19,918 bases of DNA, taken from contig JACQGG010000068.1 of NCBI GenBank assembly GCA_016199665.1, positions 1 to 19,918 of the forward strand, written 5' to 3'. This DNA comes from Acidobacteriota bacterium. Lineage in GTDB: Bacteria > Acidobacteriota > UBA6911 > JACQSX01. Below, one piece after another: positions 8,320-14,553 of this stretch. A program made the translations under genes and the position numbers. The notes under the pieces are model-generated. The model searched no databases and was not told where the DNA came from. It saw nothing but the letters and a program-made list of their open reading frames with translations. Positions within the stretch are counted from its first letter, which is position 1. The number at the start of each line of letters is the position of its first letter.

Positions 8320-8538
8320 CTATGCGAACATGAGACGACCTTTAGGCTCCGGGATGGGACGACCCAGCTCCTGGGCCGTCTCGATCTATTCCCGAATCAC
8401 CACGTGAAGATTCTCCAACGCCTCCGTGTACGATGGTCCGTCAGCCGCACAACCCGGTAGTTCCGGAACCTCCGCAATAAAGGCCTGATCTTCAACGCTC
8501 CAGTAAAGGATCACCTCATACCTGTACTCATGGCTCAT
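8320..8538 (-). pseudogene. hicB: hicB pseudogene interrupted by one in-frame TAG
   Basis: Read from the ATG at 8538, the frame gives 72 codon positions that align end to end with hicB1 (70 residues): YEVILYWSVEDQAFIAEV, PELPGCAADG, then VIRE-stop-IETAQELG, and the end PIPEPKGRLMFA. The stop is TAG at 8386-8388 (codon 51), where hicB1 has the Trp of RLWIDTA; a single TGG-to-TAG change explains it. No frameshift or other damage is visible, so inactivation may be recent, or the codon could be suppressed or be a sequencing error. Without readthrough, the 50-residue product would lack the last helix. The start overlaps the end of the hicA remnant, keeping the toxin-antitoxin order. Confidence 0.85.
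8386..8388 (-). other. In-frame TAG within hicB3
   Basis: This TAG interrupts an otherwise intact hicB frame at the position of a conserved Trp (Trp48 of hicB1). Confidence 0.85.
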
Positions 8539-8640
8539 CGCTCTCACCCGCAAGCTTATACTTAAGAATCACTCGCCGAACCTGCTGTACCTGATATGGC
8601 TTCGCTTTTGTTCCCTTCGGCTGCAGGTTCAGGATCGGGC
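8528..8640 (-). pseudogene. hicA: hicA remnant (3' part only)
   Basis: The minus-strand frame reads ILNLQPKGTKAKPYQVQQ and then VRRVILKYKLAGESDEP, ending at the TGA at 8528-8530. This matches the last half of hicA1 (INLQRDGNNAKPYQVKQ, VRAVMLKYKLG). The N-terminal half with the GSH active site is missing. Upstream in the same frame lie an in-frame TGA (8672-8674) and group II intron reverse-transcriptase sequence, not hicA sequence. It overlaps the start of the hicB pseudogene by 11 bases, as in a former hicA-hicB operon. The toxin is certainly non-functional. Confidence 0.8.
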
Positions 8641-8671
8641 TCTTCAGAAATACTCTCTTCCGCATCCGGCC

Positions 8672-8890
8672 TCAAGCCCTTAAAGCCGCCGTCTGGATCC
8701 TGACCCGTGACCGCGCTGTGACCCGAGGCCGTGGCACCTGAAAGTGATCTAACAGGTCCCGGAAACCTTGCCAGTTGAAACTCCTTCGCTGGCTCCGCCT
8801 GTTGACCCACATCAGAATGGCCAGGGCCTTGTCAAAGAACTCTCCGAGCCCCTCGGCGTTCCCTGTCACTCCATAGTAGCTGCAGAACAC
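8672..8890 (-). pseudogene. Group II intron reverse transcriptase/maturase fragment (C-terminal end)
   Basis: The frame contains YYGVTGNAEGL, FFDKALAILMWVNRRSQRRS, FNWQGFRDLLDHF and PRPRV. This is the conserved C-terminal signature of group II intron-encoded proteins (YYGVxGN, LNRRSQRRSF-W, PRPRI), located at about 8720-8881. Only about 55 residues remain: the RT domain, the rest of domain X and the intron 5' end are absent. Just beyond it, on the same strand, GAGGCCGGATGCGG (8660-8673) resembles the 5' strand of intron domain V, but its pairing strand is missing. The hicA remnant follows directly. It is a dead mobile-element relic. Confidence 0.8.
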
Positions 8891-9462
8891 GTCCAGACAC
8901 GTCTTAACACGTCCTGATGCCTGTCACAGTTTTGTCTATTCAGTGAACGGTCGATGCGCTTAAAATATTTCTTCCGTGCCCATCCTTCAAGAGCGGCGCC
9001 ATTCAAGTAGTCGAAATAACGGACGCGAATCCATTCACCTGCTTCACCTACTTTGGTGACGACTTGGTTCGGGTGTGCCTTGGCGATCCGCGGCGCCCTG
9101 TTGGATCGGCCAGCATAAATCCACGTCTCTCGGTTTGAGACATACTCAACGATGGATGACTGTTCCTTAGGCCTGATCTCCTTGAGCAGCCTTCCTACCA
9201 GTTGGCTCATCGCATCCACCACCACTTTAGTGTTGTGCTGGATGCTTAACGAGACGGTCGATATCTCCTGCGATACCCCCCGACCCGACAACTGACGGTC
9301 AAAGAATTCATGGAGTTTATGTGCTGCGGTCGCAGCTTCCATCAAAGGCTGCATTGATGTGGCGATGTCGAGGAACGGACGCATGCGCTCGTACTCTCGC
9401 CGCACACGGTCGAGCTCCTCCCAGCCATCCCGCCGATTTTGACCATGATTTCGGCAAATCAT
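8866..9462 (-). CDS. Hypothetical protein with C-terminal bacterial SH3 domain
   Basis: This is a 198-residue soluble protein without a signal peptide. Residues 10-100 are helical and charged (WEELDRVRREYERMRPFLDI, then amphipathic stretches), possibly oligomerising. Residues 110-171 form an SH3b-like barrel (ETWIYAGRS, VVTKVGEAGEWIRVRYFD, LEGWARKKYFKRI). The final 27 residues (DRSLNRQ to ATME) are basic and unlike an SH3 tail. Their last codons lie inside the group II intron remnant in another frame, so the original stop was probably lost when that element joined here. The ATG at 9462 is the first start after an in-frame TAG, but no good ribosome binding site is visible. The function is unknown. 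It is divergent from the amidase gene. Confidence 0.6.
   Translation of the reverse strand: MICRNHGQNRRDGWEELDRVRREYERMRPFLDIATSMQPLMEAATAAHKLHEFFDRQLSGRGVSQEISTVSLSIQHNTKVVVDAMSQLVGRLLKEIRPKEQSSIVEYVSNRETWIYAGRSNRAPRIAKAHPNQVVTKVGEAGEWIRVRYFDYLNGAALEGWARKKYFKRIDRSLNRQNCDRHQDVLRRVWTCSAATME
8887..8916. repeat. Three tandem 10-bp units with core ACACGTC
   Basis: ACACGTC recurs three times at exact 10-base spacing on the plus strand (ACACGTCCAG, ACACGTCTTA, ACACGTCCTG). It sits at the border between the SH3 gene and the group II intron fragment. Confidence 0.6.
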
Positions 9463-9644
9463 ACGGGAATTCTTACCCGGCTTCTAGATTGATTAACTAA
9501 TTTCGATACTATTTGCCGTAACATTGCAGATGGCAAAGCACGACTTGGGAACGATCATAGAGACTTCGCTGATGGCGTGAAAAGCAGGTGGAGTCTCTCA
9601 AGATCTCTGTGTTGATCGGCCGGGCCAGGCTCTGGAGGCGGATT

Positions 9645-9650
9645 GGAGGA
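9645..9650 (+). promoter_or_regulatory. Ribosome binding site of the amidase
   Basis: GGAGGA lies 7 bases before the ATG at 9658. It rules out the TTG at 9643, which would place this site inside the gene. Confidence 0.7.
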
Positions 9651-9657
9651 CAGGATC

Positions 9658-11817
9658 ATGAAGAAATTCGAGGCGGGTTTGGAAATGCGAAAGCGATGGC
9701 CGCTGGCCGTGCGCAAAAATCAGCCCCGACTGAATACTGGCGCTCCAGCGTGTGCGCTCCTTCGGTGGAGTGCTTTTGGGGTTCTTCCCGTTGTCTTGAT
9801 GTTCTCCTCTCTGCATGCCCAGGCTGAAGCCTGGCGTTTTCACCTCGAAGAGGCGACGATTGCAGATGTGCACCGGGCCTTCAAGGCGAAGCAGTTGACG
9901 GCGACGCAGTTGGTTAACCTGTATTTGAAGCGAATCGAGGCATATAACGGGACCTGTGTTAAAGGTGTTGTGGACCCTGCGACCGGACTTCAACTCGGAG
10001 ATATTACGCCGGTTGAAAATGCGGGACAGACCCATGCCCTGATTACCTTGAATCTGAGGGGCGAGCGCTCCAGGAGCGATCCGGTGGATAACGACCCGGG
10101 GATGCCAGATGCGCAGGAAGTGGCGCGCGCTCTGGATGCCCAGTTTGCGAAAACCGGCAAGCTGAGCGGGCCGCTGCATGGAATCCCGTTTGCCGTCAAG
10201 GATCAGTTCGATACCCGCGATATGCGTTCAACCAGCGGCGCTGCTGCTAATTATGCCAATGACAGGCCACCGCGAGATTCCGAGGTTGTCGCCCGCCTTC
10301 GCGCGGCGGGCGCGATCATTCTTGCAAAAGCCAACATGGGGGAGTACGCCTCAGGAGACCGCAGCACCTTCGGTGGAACGACTTGCAACCCGTACGATAC
10401 CTCTCGCAGTCCAGGTCGGTCGAGCGGCGGCCCCGGGGCGGCGGTCTCCGCAAACCTGGTGATGTGCGCAATCGGGGAAGAAGGCGGCCCTTCAGCCCGC
10501 AACCCCACCGCAAACAACAGCCTGGTCGGAATCGTCGCGACCAACACGCTGGTCAGCCGTTCCGGACTGGTCCCCTTTTATTTGATGAGGGATCGGCCTG
10601 GAGTGCTCTGCCGCAAGGTCGAAGACGCAGCAGCCATCCTGGGAGCGATTGCCGGATTCGATCCCAAGGACCCGATAACGGCCGCCAGTGTCGGACGGAT
10701 GCCGCGCGAAACCTATGCGAGCTTCGCTGAAAACCCGAGTCTGAAGGGCGCCCGAATCGGGATCGTTCGCGAGTTCATGCAGCCATTTACCAAGGCGGAT
10801 GAAGACTCGGTTCGGATTGCCAACGAGGCCGTTGCCGACCTGGCGCGCTTGGGCGCCGTCCTGGTGGACCCCGGTCCCGAAGGCCAATTATTCAAGGATG
10901 CGATTGCGGAGTTGGTCCCCTCTCTTGACACCTTGCCTTTGGTATCCACATTCAAGGAGTTGTTTCCCGACGGGGGTCACATCGAAAAGCTTCTTGAGTT
11001 TTCATCGGACCAGTCATCCATGCCCGCGGATGTCACATTGCGCTGGCTTCTCGGGGCGGATACTTCTGTCAGCGGCGAAGCACTGTACGCAATGAACCGC
11101 TATTTACAGAGACGAGGCGACAAGGTCATCAAAGACGTGGAGACGCTCATTGAGAACTCCATCTTCTATACTCACGCCCCGATTGATGGCGTCCCCCTTC
11201 CACCGAAGGGGCGCCTGGAGTCAAACCTGATGCGCACTGAGAGGTTGCAGAAGAAAGAGGACGGCACCCCATTCACCCGTACGACGCCGGTCACGAATCT
11301 GGATATCAGAGGTGGGATTGCCCGGCAGGCTGTCCTTCAATTTCTGGTGCTCAAAGTGATGGCGGACCACAACCTGGATGCTTTGGTTTATCCGACAAAA
11401 ACCGTCCCCGCGCCACTTCTTGGGGCGCCCACGGAGCCGGCCACCCTGAGAGCCGTTTCCGAGACCTCCACAGTAACGATTGACGGTGTAGAATACATCA
11501 GGACCGTCGAAAAAGTTCGCGATGCAAGGGATCCTCTGGCCTGGACGCTCAGCTCCGCCGGCGGACTGCCTGCGATTGCCGTTCCCGCCGGGTTTACCAG
11601 GGAGGTTTATGACCGGGCTGCAGTTGTCGGCGCGGACGGAAGCAAGAAGACAGGCGATCTTGTTGGCCCCAAACCGATTGCACTTCCTGCCTCGATTGAC
11701 TTTCTGGGTCGTCCCTTCAGTGAACCCGTGCTGATCAGGATTGCAGCCGCTTATCAAAACGGGACGCGGCGCCGCCGCCCTCCCAAAAGCTTCGGTCCCC
11801 TGCCGGGGGAGCCTTAG
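9658..11817 (+). CDS. Exported amidase-signature-family hydrolase
   Basis: This 719-residue protein starts at the ATG preceded by GGAGGA. A long basic N-region and a hydrophobic stretch (FGVLPVVLMFSSLHAQA) point to export. The amidase-signature core shows the Ser-Ser-Lys triad: Lys181 in GIPFAVKDQFDT, Ser255/Ser256 in GRSSGGPGAAVS, and Ser279 in GEEGGPSARNP at the place of the usual GGS(I/V)R nucleophile. The family hydrolyses amide bonds of small amides, amino-acid amides or aryl derivatives; the substrate cannot be read here. About 720 residues is longer than the usual 450-550 of cytoplasmic amidases. Extra segments, for example around 390-520, are seen in secreted versions. The Pro before the nucleophile and the Ala after it vary from the classic motif. 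The next gene on this strand begins about 345 bases downstream. Confidence 0.9.
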   Translation: MKKFEAGLEMRKRWPLAVRKNQPRLNTGAPACALLRWSAFGVLPVVLMFSSLHAQAEAWRFHLEEATIADVHRAFKAKQLTATQLVNLYLKRIEAYNGTCVKGVVDPATGLQLGDITPVENAGQTHALITLNLRGERSRSDPVDNDPGMPDAQEVARALDAQFAKTGKLSGPLHGIPFAVKDQFDTRDMRSTSGAAANYANDRPPRDSEVVARLRAAGAIILAKANMGEYASGDRSTFGGTTCNPYDTSRSPGRSSGGPGAAVSANLVMCAIGEEGGPSARNPTANNSLVGIVATNTLVSRSGLVPFYLMRDRPGVLCRKVEDAAAILGAIAGFDPKDPITAASVGRMPRETYASFAENPSLKGARIGIVREFMQPFTKADEDSVRIANEAVADLARLGAVLVDPGPEGQLFKDAIAELVPSLDTLPLVSTFKELFPDGGHIEKLLEFSSDQSSMPADVTLRWLLGADTSVSGEALYAMNRYLQRRGDKVIKDVETLIENSIFYTHAPIDGVPLPPKGRLESNLMRTERLQKKEDGTPFTRTTPVTNLDIRGGIARQAVLQFLVLKVMADHNLDALVYPTKTVPAPLLGAPTEPATLRAVSETSTVTIDGVEYIRTVEKVRDARDPLAWTLSSAGGLPAIAVPAGFTREVYDRAAVVGADGSKKTGDLVGPKPIALPASIDFLGRPFSEPVLIRIAAAYQNGTRRRRPPKSFGPLPGEP

Positions 11818-12162
11818 ACTTAGAGCAGCCGGGCTGCGATCGGACGGTCAGCGCTTCGCATCGATGAAGAGTTTCCGAGAAGGAGGCGGGCAGTTGTAGA
11901 ATTTCATCAGACAATCCGGGGTAATCATGAACCAAGGACTGAGTTGCACTGGAGCAAAACTTTTTCTTGCGGGAATGCTTGTAAGTGTGTGTTTGAAATT
12001 CATCTGGTAACCGTGCTGAGTGCCTGTCAACTTTCCTGCAGGATTCCAACAAGCGGCTGCACCTGGCGGCGGCCGCCTCAATGTCGTCCCGGTTCTGGCT
12101 CCTATTTTCTCCGACAAGTTGGAATCGGTTTACCTTCTCCGATCCAGCCATTTTTCTTCCTG
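11818..12162 (+). other. Gap between amidase and DUF5916 genes
   Basis: This stretch holds one small frame (11927-12010) and otherwise no recognisable gene. The downstream gene's frame is open back to at least the TTG at 11944, but the translated sequence there is Cys- and Arg-rich and unlike protein. A second plus-strand frame (about 12020-12157) reads more protein-like, with RLNVVPVLAPIFSDKLESVY, but has no start and ends in a stop. GCAGCCGGGCTGC (11824-11836) could form a short hairpin; no T-run follows. Confidence 0.4.
11927..12010 (+). CDS. Possible 27-residue hydrophobic peptide
   Basis: The frame from the ATG at 11927 to the TAA at 12008-12010 has GGGG five bases upstream. The product contains KLFLAGMLVSVCLKFIW, which is like a signal peptide or a single membrane helix. 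It could be an upstream leader frame of the following gene, the severed signal peptide of a lost gene, or chance. No homology is recognised. Confidence 0.25.
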   Translation: MNQGLSCTGAKLFLAGMLVSVCLKFIW

Positions 12163-14343
12163 ATGGCCTGCCTGATGGGAATGTCGGGCGGCGCCTTTGC
12201 CCAGCAGGCCTCCCCGCAAACCAGTCCCGGGCACCAGCTTCCCAGTCCCGACGCCGTGGCCCTCAGAACAGAAGAGGCGATTGTCGTTGACGCCGTCTTC
12301 GATGAAAAAAGCTGGTCGCTGGCCCATCCCGTCACCGACTTTATACAGCGAGACCCAAAAGAGGGCGCCCCGGCCTCGGAGCGCACCGAAGTCAGGATCC
12401 TGTTCAATGCCCGCACCCTCTATCTGGGGATCAAGTGCTACGACTCCAATCCTGCCGGGATTGTGGCGACCGAGCTTCGTCGCGACGGAGAAATGGAGGG
12501 TGACGACATCTTTGAGGTGATCTTTGACACTTTTCATGACCATCGCAACGGCTACCGGTTCCGCGTGAATCCTCTCGGGACACAGCGCGATCAATCGGTC
12601 AGCGGCGAGGGACAGAGCGTTAACGACAACTGGGATGAGAAATGGGATTCCAAAGCCCGGATTACCAGCGAGGGTTGGGTGGCTGAAATCGCAATCCCCT
12701 TCAAGTCGATGCGATTTGCGGGCAGGGGCGGCTCCGTTTGGGGAATGAACCTTCATCGAACCATCATTCGAAAGAATGAGGATGTCTTCTGGTCCGGCTA
12801 CAACCGGGGCTATACCCTCACCAAAATTTCGGGCAGCGGACACCTGGAAGGATTATCGGGTATTCGGGGATTCCGGTTCCGTGTCAAACCCTATATTGCC
12901 GCCAAAACGATCCGTTCTCCCGGGACGGGCGAAAAATCCACTCACACTCGAGGGGAAATCGGCGTTGAGGACGCCAAATATTTGATCCGGCCCCAATTGA
13001 CCCTCGATGCCGCGGTCAATCCGGACTTTGCCCAGGCCGATGTGGACCAGGCGCTGGTCAATCTCTCCCGGTTCAGTCTGTTTTTCCCGGAGAAAAGAGA
13101 GTTCTTCCAGGAGGGCTCTGGGATTTTTCAATTCGGGACCGGCAACCGTTTTGGGGCGGTCACCGACCTGCTCCTGTTTCACAGCCGCCGGGTCGGCATC
13201 TCCGCGGATCGTGAGGAAATTCCCATTCTGGGCGGCGTCAAGCTGACCGGCACGCAAGGCCCGCTGGAAGTCGGTTTACTCAACATGCAGACAGACCGGG
13301 AGGAGGCCAACGCGGGACAAAATTTTACTGTGCTGCGGCTCAAGAGCAACGTTTTGGCGAGATCGTACGTGGGCGCCATTTTGACCCGGAACACCGGCAG
13401 CCCGCTCGGCGGCAGCAACCGCGCGCTGGGCCTGGACTCGATCTTTAATTTCTTTCGATATCTGAATCTTCAGGGATTCCTCGCCAAGACGTTTTCCACC
13501 GGCCTGGACAACAAGGACTGGGCGGGAAAAGCGGCGGTCCGCTGGGCAAACGACCGCACCGTGTTCAGCTTCGAGCGACTCCAAATCGATGAGAATTTCC
13601 GGCCGGAGATGGGGTTTGTTCGCCGCGCGCAACCCCGCTGGAAGGGACTCCAGCAGACCCAGGCCGAAGCCGGTTACAAGCCGCGACCCAAGATGCCCTG
13701 GGTTCGCCAGTTCGGGGTTTCAGGCAAGTTGGACTACCTGGCCAATCGAGAAGGACTTCTGGAGACGCGGGACGGAAAGATCACTCTGACGGGGGACTTT
13801 AAGAGCGGCGACATTCTGACGACAACTTTCGGTCCAAGATTCGAAAGCCTGGTGAACCCCTTCCGCATCGGGGGCGGAGGGGGAACCGTGTCGGCGGGAG
13901 ACTATCGGTTCAACGAATTCAGCATGAAATATACGGCTCATCGCGGCCGCAGGATCGCCGGAACTCTGGAGTTTTCGAAAGGGGGCTTTTTCGACGGTGC
14001 GATCACCGGCTTTGACATCTCTCCGGCCGTCAAACCGAACGCCCGGCTGTCGCTTGCGCCCAGCTTTCGATGGAACCGGATTGCCCGCCAGAACTCCACT
14101 TTCATCACCCGGGAGCTGAACACGCAGGTCAATTATTCGCTGAGCCGGAAGTGGCTGACTCGCACGACACTCGCCTGGAACAGCCAAAACAAAGAGACAC
14201 TGGTCAATTTTCGGCTCAATTATATCTTCCGTCCGGGGGATGATTTGTTTTTCGTCTACAGCGAGTCGCACAACTACGGAGAAGCAAACGGCCTGATCAA
14301 CCGGGCTTTCATCGTAAAACTCACCTATTCTCTCGATCTGTGA
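12163..14343 (+). CDS. DUF5916 outer-membrane protein with N-terminal CBM9-like domain
   Basis: From the ATG at 12163 the protein has 726 residues, normal for this family. It begins with a short hydrophobic leader and AFAQQ, a good signal-cleavage site. Residues 36-215 form a CBM9-like beta-sandwich (VVDAVFDEKSW, TEVRILFNARTLYLGIKCYD, DDIFEVIFDTF). From about 235 the DUF5916 region follows, with the hallmark NPDFAQADVDQALVNLSRFS near 286 and FFPEKREFFQEGSGIFQFG. Alternating strands end in INRAFIVKLTYSLDL, typical of a barrel in the outer membrane. The role is probably binding or uptake of carbohydrate-like ligands, but no substrate has been established for the family. The start is uncertain: no ribosome binding site precedes 12163, and alternatives are GTG 12013 or TTG 11944. 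The signal peptide lacks a basic N-region if 12163 is used. Confidence 0.85.
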   Translation: MACLMGMSGGAFAQQASPQTSPGHQLPSPDAVALRTEEAIVVDAVFDEKSWSLAHPVTDFIQRDPKEGAPASERTEVRILFNARTLYLGIKCYDSNPAGIVATELRRDGEMEGDDIFEVIFDTFHDHRNGYRFRVNPLGTQRDQSVSGEGQSVNDNWDEKWDSKARITSEGWVAEIAIPFKSMRFAGRGGSVWGMNLHRTIIRKNEDVFWSGYNRGYTLTKISGSGHLEGLSGIRGFRFRVKPYIAAKTIRSPGTGEKSTHTRGEIGVEDAKYLIRPQLTLDAAVNPDFAQADVDQALVNLSRFSLFFPEKREFFQEGSGIFQFGTGNRFGAVTDLLLFHSRRVGISADREEIPILGGVKLTGTQGPLEVGLLNMQTDREEANAGQNFTVLRLKSNVLARSYVGAILTRNTGSPLGGSNRALGLDSIFNFFRYLNLQGFLAKTFSTGLDNKDWAGKAAVRWANDRTVFSFERLQIDENFRPEMGFVRRAQPRWKGLQQTQAEAGYKPRPKMPWVRQFGVSGKLDYLANREGLLETRDGKITLTGDFKSGDILTTTFGPRFESLVNPFRIGGGGGTVSAGDYRFNEFSMKYTAHRGRRIAGTLEFSKGGFFDGAITGFDISPAVKPNARLSLAPSFRWNRIARQNSTFITRELNTQVNYSLSRKWLTRTTLAWNSQNKETLVNFRLNYIFRPGDDLFFVYSESHNYGEANGLINRAFIVKLTYSLDL

Positions 14344-14541
14344 AGGTTCCCCACATGACAAGACTTGGCAGTCGGTTGACGAAAATCATTTCTACAGCGC
14401 CTGACGCCCGGTCACACCAAAGGCTGCACCACCTGGACCATGGTTGCCGAAGATGACGGCAAGAAATACAATGTCGTGTTTGTGTGCAGCGTTCGAATCA
14501 GCAGCGGTCTTCGCCTGGTTGGCAATTCAAGGGGAAACAAA

Positions 14542-14548
14542 GAGGAGG
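14542..14548 (+). promoter_or_regulatory. Ribosome binding site of the PQQ dehydrogenase
   Basis: GAGGAGG stands 5 bases before the ATG at 14554, where a clean signal peptide begins. The longer reading from 14440 is therefore unlikely. Confidence 0.7.
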
Positions 14549-14553
14549 ACCCG

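Noticed and set aside
8562..8810. Acidic minus-strand frame in the hicA3/intron area
   Set aside because: It is an out-of-frame reading of the group II intron and hicA remnants; the other frame carries clear family motifs.
11221..11757. Minus-strand frame of 178 codons inside the amidase gene
   Set aside because: A shadow of the amidase reading frame with no domain or ribosome binding site.
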